A stretch of DNA of 64,000 nucleotides from Isoetes taiwanensis (lineage: Eukaryota > Streptophyta > Lycopodiopsida > Isoetales > Isoetaceae): the NCBI GenBank assembly GCA_021234155.1, contig JAJEKV010000059.1:539844-603843 (forward strand). Direction: 5' to 3'. Below are positions 11,604 through 22,439 of this stretch, piece after piece. Under the pieces are notes generated by a model, which worked only from the letters and a program-made list of their open reading frames with translations, did no database searches and had not been told where the DNA came from. The position numbers and the translations under genes were made by a program. Positions within the stretch are counted from its first letter, which is position 1, and each line of letters opens with the position of its first letter.

Positions 11604-12860
11604 AGCCCTCTACCACGATTCTCTGCATGATGACTGGAGCATTTTTTTTTTCTTTCCACTCCTTTCTCTTCATGCTTGTTTGGGTTTTACGAAGCAAGCA
11701 TAGATGCATGTGGCTCAGTACATTTGAACCTCAATGGTTGTGTAAAACGCTTATGTGCAAAGGAAGGAAGCCTCTTTTGTAGCTCTTCTTACTTGCTTTG
11801 CTTTTATACTCCATAAAGAACTAACTTTGATGTTTTTTTCTTTTTTGTTGCCTCATGAACTTTTGCCAAGGTTTATAAAGTTTAATGACAGAAGGTAAAT
11901 GTTGCTTCGAAATGAGTTTTAGAGAAATACTTTGGGAATGCTAACACAATTTGACATGATGCATGCCTAGTTTCATTATTCATTTCTCTAACCCTTTCAT
12001 GCAGCAGGTCAATTTTCTTTGTTAGATGTGTTCTGGCTGGAAGCACGCACTTTTGCCCTTTCTTTTAGCCCTATGTCTAAGATTTGGAGCTATGCCTTAA
12101 TTCTGAACCATAGCAAAACTTCTTCTTGGATAATATTTTGCCGAGATAGCTTTGTTGCTGATAATAGCAATGGCATCTGCACTCTTCAATGTCTAGAGCA
12201 ATGGGCTTTATACACGTTACTATTGTACTTATGCATTTAACCAGAGCATTTCCACGCTAGGAAATTAGTGCATTTAACTAGGGCCTTTAACTAGCTAACA
12301 TTTGATTGGGCACTTAACTAGGGCATTGCATAATTGGGTATCCTTAGGCTATTGTTTTAAGCTTTGTTCTCTATCCTTTCTTTATTCTCTTCCTTCGTTA
12401 GTTTGGACCACCTAATGCACATTTATTGGAAGGGACAAAACAAAGCTCCCCAAGATGAAGGGGTCTAAAACTGAACCCAACCTATACTTCTGATGTTCTT
12501 ATATTTCGTTTGTTCAATTATCAAAGTGCTCTTGATCAGTATCAATGGGATAGAAAACTACTATGTCATTGAGAGGGATCCTTCGGTAAGGTTTATAAAG
12601 GAAGATGAAAATATACTAGACAGGTGTTTTGTACATTTGTTGCTTTATGTAGTGATCTGGAGTTTATTCTTCTTAGACCATGGCTATAAAGTTCATATTG
12701 AAACATGGAAGAAGTGATCGAGAGTTTGAGGCAAGAATAGATGTGCATTCCCCCTGCATTGCTTTGGACTTTAATGTATTGATAGCATTCTTTGTTTGTA
12801 CATAGATATTCCTATATCGGCAATAGTTTGTAATTATTTTGAAAATAAGCTTAAGCAAGC
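11517..12860. repeat. Segmental duplication block D, copy 1
   Basis: This aligns base for base with 48,021-49,364. Both are 1,344 bp with no length difference, and by eye I count about seven substitutions. It contains the X''-to-Y-tail junction, an X module that still has the ~110-130 bp piece absent from array copies ('acttgctttgcttttatac...'), and a plus-strand TIO/FUSED kinase pseudo-exon. At 12,860 it is joined to a minus-strand kinase pseudogene. Confidence 0.93.
12545..12742 (+). pseudogene. TIO/FUSED-like Ser/Thr kinase N-terminal exon, copy 1
   Basis: Read with frame changes, this stretch gives 'GIENYYVIE', then the glycine-rich loop 'GSFGKVYKGR', then 'KYTRQ', then 'AIKFILKHGRSDREFEARI' with the VAMK-type lysine. 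That order matches the start of the plant FUSED-like kinase TWO-IN-ONE, which works in phragmoplast and cytokinesis. Assignment is from remembered family pattern, not a search. A one-base shift at the ATG (ATGGGATAG), a stop after YKGR and further shifts make it non-coding here. A downstream kinase piece is seen in the paralogous blocks at 49,790 and 61,240 but not here, because the block is cut at 12,860. Confidence 0.75.
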
Positions 12861-13440
12861 CTTCCTTAGAGCACCGTTGGCGCCAAACCTCTGGTGCAAC
12901 ATAACGTGGAGCTCCTACTATGTCTGTAAAACAAGGATCATCAACAGAAAAGAACCCAGAGCGTCCGAAATCTGAAACCCTAACATCATAGGGTTTCCCG
13001 GCCACCAGAATATTGTCCGACTTGAGATCTCTGTGCACAATTCCATTGGCATGTAAAACCTGTATATGCTGTGCTAGGTTTCTTATAAGAAGAGCTGATT
13101 CCTTTTCGGAGAGTTTACCTTTCTTTTCAATTCTAGATGCCAAGCTACAATCACATAGTTCCATGATCAAATGCCAAAAACCTTCATCTATGATTACCCC
13201 TTCCAAATGCACAAAGGCGAGCGGCGGAAAGTTTCGCGATAATCTCGATCTCTTTTTTGCCCCCTCTCCCATCGCGTTTTTCCTATTTACGGAAATGGTT
13301 TTTGCATAAAATTGCTTCCTCTTTGCTTTTACTCAGGCAAAGAAAGGCGTGGCTGCTCCTCATTTGCCAATTTTCTTGAGCACATCAAACGCTCTAGAAG
13401 ATTGGGATAGTCCTTGCTCAAATCCGTCGTATTCTTCTTC
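12861..13440 (-). pseudogene. CAMK/CDPK-like protein kinase pseudogene, copy 1 (N-terminal and catalytic part)
   Basis: Running leftwards from about 13,440, the translation gives a degraded N-lobe, then 'FVHLEGVIIDEGFWHLIMEL', the catalytic loop HRDLKSDN, the DFG metal-binding motif, and 'APEVW' of the activation segment. This is most like calcium-dependent-kinase-type Ser/Thr kinases. A stop ('TGA' after the 'KKIGK' region) and small shifts break the N-lobe. The C-lobe is missing because block D begins at 12,860. Compare copy 2 (43,545-44,486) for the rest and copy 3 (33,658) for the C-terminal exon. Its upstream flank is module Z. Confidence 0.8.
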
Positions 13441-15640
13441 ATTCCGGACAAACACAAGCCCGGCGAAACCTAAAGAATTTGAATGAATGAACGAAACAAA
13501 GAGCGGAGTGCCCTTTTATTTATTTGGGACGTTGCCTTTTTCTACACTAAAAAATAGAGGCCACGCTTCTCCAGATAGATTTCGTCAGTTGCCTTCTATT
13601 TGTCCGCAAGAAATGCATGGAAAAGGCTGGTCAACGTCCAGCGAGGCGAAAATAGTTTGGCATTCGGGATATACCGGGTATATCGTGGGTACATTGGGTT
13701 TTGAGATGTTTAAACCACATCACAAAAAGAAAATACACGCATTTTTGTGGACATAGCAATTTTTTGTGATCTAGGGTTGGCTTAAACAGGCACGTTCGAT
13801 ATTTTCGGCGTTGGGTAATTTGCATGTAACATGTTTTATGGTCTTGAGGCGAGAAAAAGGAAGTGAAAACAAACTAGACTAGCCTTGTCTAGGTTTTTGG
13901 AAGTCCGGTCCTAGGGCATCACTAGGGGCATATTAGTTATAGAGAGGAAAGCCATGCGAAAAAGTTCCCCTTTAGTCTACAAATTACTTCGCACCATGGC
14001 TTATGCTATAATCGGGCAAATAGAACATGTTAAGGTTACATAGGCGACCAAATTGTTGTATATAAGAATGTCCTTTTACGGGACATTCCCGTGAAACCCG
14101 CAGCCAGAAGCCTTGCCGTTAGCGGAGGTGTGGGCGACCTGCCGAATGTCTGTAAAAGGACATTCTTTCTCGTGGTTGTGTTAGGGTTTAATTACGGCGG
14201 CTCGGCTATGGCGATGGCACCTGCGGCGTGAATTACTGCTCCTCTTCTGCGATGGCTCCGTTTGTCGCGGCTGACTCCATTCTTTCTATTCCGACCTGTT
14301 CTTTTTGCGTGACGACAATGTCGCTGCGTTTCCAGATTCTGTTCTATTTTGTGTTGCGGCGACTACGTTTCTTCGATGCGGCGATTTCCGCGATGGCGTA
14401 ACAAAGCTTTTTCTTTCGGAAGCTTTGCATTATGGCTGGGACTCCGTGATAGTGTAACAAAGCTTTCTTCCTTCGATAGTGTAACAAAGCTTTCTTCCTT
14501 CGAAGCTTTTCTTTCTTTCTCTCTTTCTAAAGCTTTTCTTTCTTTCTTTCGAAGCTTTTCTTTCTTTTCTTTTGAAGCTTTGAAGCTTTTCTTCTTTAAA
14601 GTTTTCTTTTTGAAGCTTATCGCGTTATATCGTACATTTAATCACTTATCCTCGGTTGAATCTTTCAAAAATCTGTGGCCTTCTCTCAATGATCTCCGAC
14701 CCTAATCGATTTCCATCCTCATCTACATCCCTAATTAGTCTTTCGAGTTTTGAAACTAAATCATCCCCGCTGTGTCGTTTTCTTGGTCGAAAAGCAAAGA
14801 TCTTGTGAGCCAATTACTCCGGCCAGATCCGCTTTCGAGTTGGATCCTAAAAAATTGAACCTAGAAGCGGGCTCTTCCATGCGCTCGAGCTTCATGTTGG
14901 GAGAAACCCTCAAAATCTGCAAGCATTGGGAAGGGGAATGTAAGGAATCTATTGTTGGAGCTTTGGACCCGGGGTTCAATTCCACAGGCATAAATGTTCA
15001 ATGTTCCAGAAAATTAAAACAAAAAGCGAGAATGCGAGTCAAAATGCGGTAGAAATCTTAGAATGCAAGTAAGAATCACGGGAATGCAAGCGTTATGTCG
15101 AGTAAAAACTTAGAATGCAAAGAAGGGGACATTAGGTAAAGAATATATGGCACGTGGTGGCGACTCATTGGCGAGGTTGGCGGAATGAACCCTAACCAAA
15201 CTTTACGTGTAAAGAATGCCAAGTTCTTTTTATAGAGATGGAGAGTTTTTGTATGCAATGCTTTATTGTTGTTTTGTTTGAAAAATTTTTCTTGTCTCCA
15301 CACCAATACGGCTTGACTCCATCCACGGTCCACCATTAGGTGCTTTGTTTGAAATCTCTTCTTTGTCTCTGCACAAATATGCTTCACTCCTTCTAGAACA
15401 CCATTCTCGAGCCGCAAGCCCTGCGCCCGCGATTCTACGCATGATGGTGGAGCATTTTTTTTCTTTCCGCTCCTTCTTTCTCTTCATGCTTGTTTGTGTT
15501 TTCTGAAGCAAGCATAGATGCATAATTTTCGATTTACATTTGAATCTCAATGGTTGTGGAAAACGCTTATGTGCGAGGAAGGAAGCCCCTTTTGTAGCTC
15601 TTCTTTGCTTGAAATGAGTTTTAGAGAAGGTCGACCTGTA
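13441..15640. repeat. Old, diverged array unit (Z-X''-hairpin-Y-X start)
   Basis: Module order is the same as in the regular array: Z 13,441-13,862; X'' to 14,060; hairpin 14,061-14,168; Y to about 15,583; first ~57 bp of X. It carries far more short indels than units 2-4, again concentrated at C-N-G words. X stops abruptly at 'ttagagaag|gtcgacctg'. Nothing in it looks like a functional gene. Confidence 0.88.
14061..14168. repeat. Double-hairpin element, degraded-unit copy
   Basis: The left arm is recognisable. The right arm ends 'aaaggacattctttct', losing the terminal TATA. It lies between X''-like and Y-like sequence in the old scrambled unit. Confidence 0.75.
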
Positions 15641-15668
15641 GGAATGTCTGTAAAAGGACATTCTTATA
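15641..15668. repeat. Solo right arm of the hairpin element
   Basis: 'ggaatgtctgtaaaagg' then 'acattcttata' directly follows a truncated X start (15584-15640). The left arm and core are missing, so X and Y were joined by a deletion ending in the hairpin. Confidence 0.78.
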
Positions 15669-16502
15669 GCGTGGTTTGTGTTAGGGTTTATTCGGCGGCT
15701 CCAGGCTATGGCGATGGCACCACTGCTCAGAGCGTGGGCTCCTGCTCCTCTTCCTGCGATGGCTCCAGATTTGTCTGACTCCATTCTTTCTATTCCGACC
15801 ACATTGTTCTTTTTTGTGCGGAAAATAATGTCCTTTCGTTCCGATTCTATTCTATTTTGTTGATGCGGACTCTGTTTCTTTACGTGCGGCGACTGACGGC
15901 GATGGCGTAACAAAGCTTTCTTCCTTTCAAAGCTTTCTGTGCAGTGACTCCGGCGATGGTGTAACAGAGCTTTCTTCCTTTCGAAGCTTTTCTTTCTTCT
16001 CTCTTTCTGAAGCTTTTCTTTCTTTCTTTCTGAAGCTTTTCTTTCTTTTCTTTTCGAAGCTTTTCTTCTTTAAGGTTTTCTTTTTTGAAGCTTATGCAGT
16101 ATATCGTACATTTAATCACTTATCCTCGGTCGAATCTTTCAAAAATCTGTGGCCTTCTCTCAATGATCTCCGACCTAATCGATTTCCATCCTCATCTACA
16201 TCCCTAACTTTACGTGTAAAGAATGCCAAGTTCTTTTATAGAGATGGAGAGTTTTTGTATGCAATGCTTTATTGTTGTTTTGTTTGAAAAAACTTTCTTG
16301 TCTCCACACCAATACGCTTGACTCCATCCACAGTCACCATTCCGGTGCTTTGTTTGAAACCTCTTCTTTGTCTCTGCACAAATATGCTTCACTCCTTCTA
16401 GAACTACCATTCACAGGCGCAAGACCGCCCCGCGATTCTGCATGACGACCGGAGCATTTTTTTTTTCTTTAAAAGCTCCTTCTTTCTCTTCATGCTTGTT
16501 TG
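15669..16502. repeat. Internally deleted Y module
   Basis: Y sequence runs to 'catccctaa' at 16,208, then jumps to 'ctttacgtgtaaag', skipping about 600 bp of the normal module. Both parents contain 'ccctaa', so the junction is compatible with microhomology-mediated deletion. The missing part includes the 'gggttcaattccc' motif. It ends at 'gcttgtttgt' where unrelated sequence begins. Confidence 0.82.
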
Positions 16503-17404
16503 TATCTAGACTTAGGATTTTTCACCATATGATCTAGACATTTTTACTCCTTCAATTTCTTGTGCATTAAATAGGTTGCTCTCCAACTTCACTGCTACCT
16601 CTCAGATTATGATATGACCATCATATTTAACACTTGGCGTATACGGTACCAAATGATCGAGTCAAGGCGGATCACTCTAAAGATGACTGCTGCAGCTTAA
16701 AAAATCAAATCTTCAAGAAGACCATGATTGAGCTGTTGCAGAAAACCAAAGCCATGGTGCAAGAACTAGAACTTATGGAATGGAAATCCAAAGCCTCCTT
16801 TAGGCTCGTTCGGGTATGGAGAATGCAGATGATCATAAGATTGTCGAGTTAAGGCTAAATTCAAAAGCTGCAAGCTCTTGTCCCTAACGCTAAAGAACTC
16901 AAGGGCATCACAGCGGATCATGAAACAACTTGGAGTCCACTAAGACTTGCATCATCAGTGGCTATTTCAATTGTCGAGATGTCACAAAATGCCCCTGTCC
17001 CAGTTGTACTAAGCTGGCTAGTCAGAACATGGACAAGAACATGACCAAAGTCTCGGCTTGCACCGAAGTTCGAGTTCCAACCATGGGCAAATCGACAAAC
17101 TAAATGGTATCTTGTCTTTCAAAAAAATGCTCTTCTAAATTCTTCTATGCATGATGGTGGGGTCCCTGTCAAAGAAAAGGAATATAATATAAAACAAAAG
17201 GGTCATAACGCTTGATTTGTTTAACATTGTTGACAAACTGCACGAAAATAAATATGCTAACAATGGTATTCTTATCCACTTTCCCTCGGCTGTGTCGATA
17301 TTGATAGGGTCAAGCAATGGCTCAATCTGGTGATTCATATCCCCATCCTCTCCATTCTCAAGCTTGATAGCGGGACTTACGGATTACGTGCGGAGATACC
17401 CCTC
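16503..17404. other. Unassigned ~0.9 kb insertion in the Y module
   Basis: Sequence here is absent from all other Y copies; it replaces Y sequence between 'cttcatgcttgtttgt' and 'aatagatgcatgtggc'. A plus-strand frame from about 16,634 reads a short helical, lysine-rich peptide. Near 16,945-17,100 another frame gives cysteine-rich words (FNCRDVTKCPCPSC). These could be remnants of a transposon protein, but I do not recognise the family. No terminal repeats or target duplication found. Confidence 0.5.
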
Positions 17405-17716
17405 ACAGGAATAGATGCATGTGGCTCAGTACATTTGAATCTCAATGGTTGTGGAAAACGCTTATGTGCAGAGGAAGGAAGCCCCTTTTGTAGCTCTTCT
17501 TACTTGCTTTGCTTTTATACTCCATAAAGAACAAACTTTTGATGTTTTTTCTTTTCTGTTGCCTCGGGAACTTTTGCCAAGGTTTATAAAGTTTAATGCC
17601 AGAAGGTAATTGTTGCTTCGAAATGAGTTTTAGAGAAATACTTTGGGAATGCTAACACAATTTGGCATGATGCATGCCTAGTTTCATTATTCATTTCTCT
17701 AACCCTTTCATGCAGC
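17405..17716. repeat. Y-tail/X start, ancestral form
   Basis: This resumes the array sequence and, like blocks at 11,787 and 48,294, includes the segment 'acttgctttgcttttatac' through 'ggtaattg' that tandem-array copies lack. It ends within 'cctttcatgcagca', where LINE-A sequence begins ('tgtcactcttatctgg'). Confidence 0.85.
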
Positions 17717-19598
17717 ATGTCACTCTTATCTGGTGTCAGATTTCGGCGTGGTTGGGCTCGTTGGAAAGCTTGTTCCGAGCTCTTTCTGGAAGGTATATAG
17801 CTTCAGCTATTTTGCATGTGGCTTGTTGCCGCAAACAGCTGATTTCCGGACTGGTTCGGATGTCATGGCTCCTGCTAGACAGGCTGATGGGGGATCGATT
17901 GCCTCATGGCTTGGGGCTGAAACCAAGTGAGATGGCGAGGAGAAAGAATCCTCCAGTAAAGGGGAAGGGCACGGGTCTCGGCATGCATGAAGAGGCACGG
18001 GCTGTAGGAAGTGGCATGCAATTGGTGGCAGAGATGAGGGAGCTCTTGGAATCCCCTTCGGTTGAGAGGTATGTGGATTGCTCTTCCTCTCAATATAATT
18101 CTGAGACCCAAGTAGATTGTGTTTTGGAGACTCCGGTCTTGATTCCATCAAGCATGCCCCCTTTGAAAACTGGATCTGTGATGCCCTCTTCCCCTGTGCT
18201 TGGGAAGGGATCACTTGCTGGTGATGCGCCCTCTTCTAGGGTGCATGTAGCTGATGATGCCTCCGGGCAAGGTGTGCGGTGCAGCCCCAACTCCCCGCCC
18301 GCTGGGCTGTGAGCAATGACAATGTTGCTCACATCACTGATTTGGGGTTTCAGATTGGATCAAGCAAGGCTCCGGAGTGTAGGACTGCCCGTGTTCAAGA
18401 GGCTCGAAATTTGTAGAGGATCATCACTCGTTGACTGCAGTGACTCTTCGAGAGACTCCATGGATAGATATTGATCATACCGGGCATGTTCGGACCATTG
18501 AGAATCTAGTTTCATTTGCAGATGTTGGGCTACTTCACGGGTTACATATTGGACGAGGAGGTTTAGCTCTTGGCTTCTTGGGACATCGAGAGGCGGATTG
18601 GTTTGCCCTGTATCAATCTCTCGAAATTCCTACCAAATAATTTCTTCATAATCATGTTTGAGGCTGAGTCTTCTGTGCGACAATTGGTTAGTCGGGGGGT
18701 GGATACTTTGGGTGAATCATATGTGTTGTATCAGTATTATACTCCAGCAATGTCCACCAGTTCTTTGATAATGTTAAAATCCCATGTTGGTTCAGATTGG
18801 GATCTTCCTCCGATCGATGGTGCCCTGATTTCTTGGTTTCTGTGGCTAATGGTCTGGGTGTATATTTGGCTCATTCTATTGTGCAAGTCCTCAAGATCTG
18901 TGTTGCTCTGCCTGCTTTGCAGCCTGTGCCCACTTCTCTTCTAGTGCGTAGTGGTCCCTGGCATTTTCTTTTCCGATTGAAGCTTTTGAATGGCTCAGAT
19001 CCGGCTGGATGTTTCCATCTATTGTCGCCATCCGACCTTGTTGATGATCCCTCTTGGTCCCTGGTGCTTGTGATGTGGTAGGGATTGCGTGTGCTTATCT
19101 TGGGGGCCGGGATTCCATTGCCCTCGAGGCAACAAGCGGGGAGGACTCGTGGTGTAGTGAGTGGAGTTGGACGAGGTGGTGTGGTTGGGAGAGGTGGTGT
19201 GGGATGAGGCCGGGGCAGGCTTGCTGCTGGCGGGGCTAGGGGACGGCGGGGCTAGGGGACGTGGTGGCTCAAGGAAGGGCTCAGATGATTTGGTTGTGGC
19301 TAGGTCTGAGGACATGGCTATGGGAGGGACTGGTGATCCTACTGGGGATGTTCTAGTAGAGGTATGTGCTGAGCATGAGGTGGCTGGAGCAGCCCGGTTG
19401 GAGGTAGAGACTAGTGTGGCTCATGACTCTATGGAGGTGCCTGGGGGACTTCCAACACGTGTTGGAAGTGGAATGTCATGTAGAGCGGCTGTGGGTCACA
19501 TTGCTGTGATTAATTCTCTGGCTCTAGATGATGACTCTGTGGAGTGGGCTGATGGCCTGGCGGGTAGGCATGTGGGGCTGGACACTTCTCCTCCGGGA
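17717..19598 (+). pseudogene. LINE-A ORF1-like region
   Basis: An open frame from 17,674 to 18,312 reads through the junction, and includes a basic segment 'MARRKNPPVKGKGTGLG' near 17,932. Frames after 18,430 and 19,161 give glycine/acid-rich and proline-poor sequence of the type seen between ORF1 and the endonuclease in plant LINEs. No CCHC zinc knuckle could be read confidently. The label rests mainly on its position before the endonuclease. Confidence 0.5.
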
Positions 19599-19599
19599 T

Positions 19600-20470
19600 G
19601 AATAGGTCGATCCTCAGTTGGAATGTGCGGGGGGTGCGGTCCTCTAGTAGTAAGAGGGCCCGTGTTTCTTTTTGGCACCGGCGATTGCGTCGATATTGTT
19701 TGCATTCGGGGAGCATAAGTGTCACAGGGGTGATATGTCCAGGCTCATAGATATGGTTGGTAGGCAGTTTGGCTCTATTGCTTTTTCTTCTGGGCGGACT
19801 AGTGGGGGTACTCTTATTGCTTGGAGGATGGATGTGCAGGTCACATACTACGGCAGCGTGACAAGTTTGGTTCGGTGGGCAATAATTAAGTGGTTGGAGG
19901 GAGAGCAAGAGTGGGGATTGTTAATGTTTATGCCCCTAATCAGCCTTCTCGTGAGGGTGCTTTATGGGCCACCGTCAGGAATAAGTTGCGAGCCCTTTGT
20001 GGGTTGGGGGTTGCTTGGTTCTTTGTTAGGGGACTTCAATATGGTAGGCGCAGTAGAAGATCGCCTGCGGTTACGAACCAGGTTGTGCATGGCTTTGAGA
20101 GGGACCAGTGGTCTCGTTTGTTGCAGGATTTGGCCTTGGTTGAGGTCCCTAGGGACTTGTCTTTCACCTATTGCAATAGGCATATTGGTGCGGGGGCCGG
20201 CAGGTGTGCTATAAGCTTCCCCATGCGACTTTGGATGGTGTGCCCCTTTGCCGGAGTAATATTCTATCTACCTCCATTTCTGATCATTACCCTCGGGTTA
20301 CGTCGGTCCAGGTGCTGCGGTTGCCCTCGGCCCTCTCGGACGGTATTATTTGAACACCCTGGCTCTGATGATCGCGGATTTCTCGGCCCAAAGGAGGAGT
20401 TGTGGCTTAATACCTTTTCTCCTCGAAGGGGTATGTCCGGTATGGTGACCGCTGGGCGGGGGTGAAGTGT
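19600..20470 (+). pseudogene. LINE-A AP-endonuclease domain, frameshifted
   Basis: It starts with 'MNRSILSWNVRGVRSS', the classic first strand of plant LINE endonucleases. Later pieces in shifted frames read 'SGGTLIAW', 'VGIVNVYAPNQPS', 'GDFNMV' and 'LSFTYCN', which are the ordered EN motifs. At least two frame changes are needed between them, so no nuclease can be made. This enzyme would nick target DNA to prime reverse transcription. Confidence 0.85.
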
Positions 20471-20904
20471 TTTGCCAAGGTCTTTGGTAGGCAGCGTGTG
20501 CGGCAGAAGGGCAGGAGTTGCATAGTCTCTATCGGGAGTTGGAGAAGATTTGGGCGAACCTTCCGATGGCATTAGGAGAATGCGATTGTTGCAGCGTGTT
20601 GTTGCTCGAGCGGGTTAAAGTGCGAGGAGGTGCGTGTGAAGGCGGCCCTTACCTGGTTGAAGGAGGGGACACAAGTTCGTCGGTGTTCTTCGTGGCTAAG
20701 CTAGGCGTGGCAATATCAAAGATCTATGGTGTCCCTTGCTTTGCCCTCGATGGGCGGACTTTGGAGGATTTTGCTGATTTGGTGAGGTATGTGCATGCTC
20801 ATTTCTTATGATTTTTCACCTTGGCGCCTCTTCCCTATGAGGCGGGGAGATGAGGAAGCTTGTTTTGGGGGTCATTAAGCCATCTATTACCTCACCGGCG
20901 TTGA

Positions 20905-21960
20905 GAGCTTGAGCGGGAGCTCTCGAGAGAGGATTTAGCGGAGGCCCTGTATGTGCATGGCTAAGGATAAATGTCCCTGGGCTGGATGGCATCCCCTCGC
21001 GTGGAGTTCTTTCAGACTTATTGGGAGTGGGCTTGGTGAGTCATTATTGTACTGTGTGTATCTTGAGTTGCTGCGGTCTTCTCAAATGGATAGGATCTTG
21101 AATACCGCATGCATTTCCTTGATTCCTAAGGTTAGCGCCCTAATATTAATGATTGGAGGCCTATATCCTTGTTGTCCCTCTGCGGTACAAGATTATTGGC
21201 GAAAAGCCCGGCAGAGAAGTTGAAGCCGGTGTTGACTTCTTCCATTAGTAAGGTGTACCGATTTGTTCCTGGGAGGAACATTTTGACTAATGTTGCCGCA
21301 GACTTATGAGGGCCTTTATTGGGCGGGGAGAACAGTCAAGGCATTGCCTATCTTAAGCTTGACTTTGCCAAAGCTTACGATAGTGTCCCACAGGAGTTCT
21401 TATCGCCATGATGTTAGCATTGGCTGTGGTCCACGCTTCAGAGATACCATGAAGCTGCATAGGTCGGACGAGGCCACAGTGGTGTTGGGGTGAACCCTCC
21501 GCTTTTCTCCTTAGGCAAAGGTGCGTCGGGGGGTGCCCTTTGGCCGCTTTTTGTTTGATTATGGGCGGGTAATCCCGATTGTTTTTGGCTGCAAATGGAG
21601 GAGGGGTGGTGGATGGGCTTGGGATGCGGGATGGTAGTTAGCAGATTATTAACCGTTCGGCCGATGACACTTTTCTCTTCTTGGTGGCGAAAGAGGAATT
21701 TGCTTGGAATGTGAAGGGGTTTTTGGATACTTTCTCCTTGGCCTCGGGCATTCTTTTGAATTGGGGTAAGTGCTCCGCATTATGGGCCCAAAGTGACTCG
21801 CATCCCCCTTGTTTGGCTCTATTCCTTGGAAGGTGCTTCCGGGTAATGTGTGTACTAAGCTGTTGGGTATTCCCTTTGGAGGGATGTTTCCATGGGAGGG
21901 TGTGGGATGAGATTTTGCGGGGGGTTGCAGAAACACCTCAATTGGTGGAAGGGTAGCAAG
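20905..21960 (+). pseudogene. LINE-A reverse transcriptase domain, frameshifted
   Basis: Motifs in order across frames: 'VPGLDGIPS' (about 20,970), 'ISLIPKV' (about 21,118), 'FVPGRNILTNV' (about 21,262), 'LKLDFAKAYDSVPQEFL' (about 21,355), and the catalytic [FY]ADD region read here as 'SADDTFLF' (about 21,660). Frame changes between them show it is dead. The catalytic-box spelling AKAYDSV separates this family from LINE-B in the same window (TKAFDTV). Confidence 0.88.
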
Positions 21961-22180
21961 TTGTCCATGGCGGGTAGGATCACTATTGCCAAGTCAATAC
22001 TTTGTAGCACTCATGTGTATACGACATCTCATGATGTTAGCTCTCGAGGGTAAGATCTGGGCTTTGGATAAGATTGTTGAAATTTTGTATGGGGCGGGAT
22101 GATGAGGGGCGGTTGTTAAAGTGGCTTGGTGGAAGTGTCTCCATGGGAGGATGGGGGCTTGGCCATTCGATTTTGGCAAC

Positions 22181-22213
22181 ATAGGGGTCTAAGTTAGATA
22201 TTGGGGTACAAAA
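22181..22213. repeat. Left target duplication and terminal inverted repeat of DNA transposon
   Basis: ATAG (22,181-22,184) is followed by the TIR 22,185-22,213, which begins GGGTCTAAGTTAGATATTGG. All 29 bases are the exact reverse complement of 29,711-29,739. Beyond the TIR, subterminal 'taagcacc' words occur near both ends. Confidence 0.93.
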
Positions 22214-22439
22214 AGCGCGACAAGCGGGCAGTTAAGCACCGGGCGGCTATTCTTAAGCACCTTCGTTTCATGTGGCCGTTTTCGCAAACAATGATCGGGG
22301 GCTGTCGGACCCGTAATCATTCGCGCCGAAATCGATAATTGATCTGTTGTACGCAGATTATACCCTACTTTACAGTTCGAATTGTACCCTCTGCTTTCCG
22401 AGATTTTTTCCTTCTGGCGCTTGCTTCATACCTTGCTCT

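Larger units (their letters stand above)
17717..22184 (+). mobile_element. Non-LTR retrotransposon LINE-A, 5' part, degenerate
   Basis: Plus-strand LINE remnant: an ORF1-like region, an AP-type endonuclease and a reverse transcriptase, all frame-broken. It is interrupted at 22,184/22,185 by a DNA transposon and continues at 29,740. The composition is GC-richer than the surroundings. The left border is sharp against module X, but I found no matching target duplication, so the 5' end may be a truncation or rearrangement. Confidence 0.88.

Noticed and set aside
12019-12240. 73-residue ORF in block D (and 48,523)
   Set aside because: Conserved only because the two blocks are near-identical; other X copies break it; no recognisable motif.
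17716-17717. LTR retrotransposon or endogenous pararetrovirus
   Set aside because: No paired LTRs, protease, integrase or viral coat/movement motifs were seen; RT regions are of LINE type with zf-RVT.
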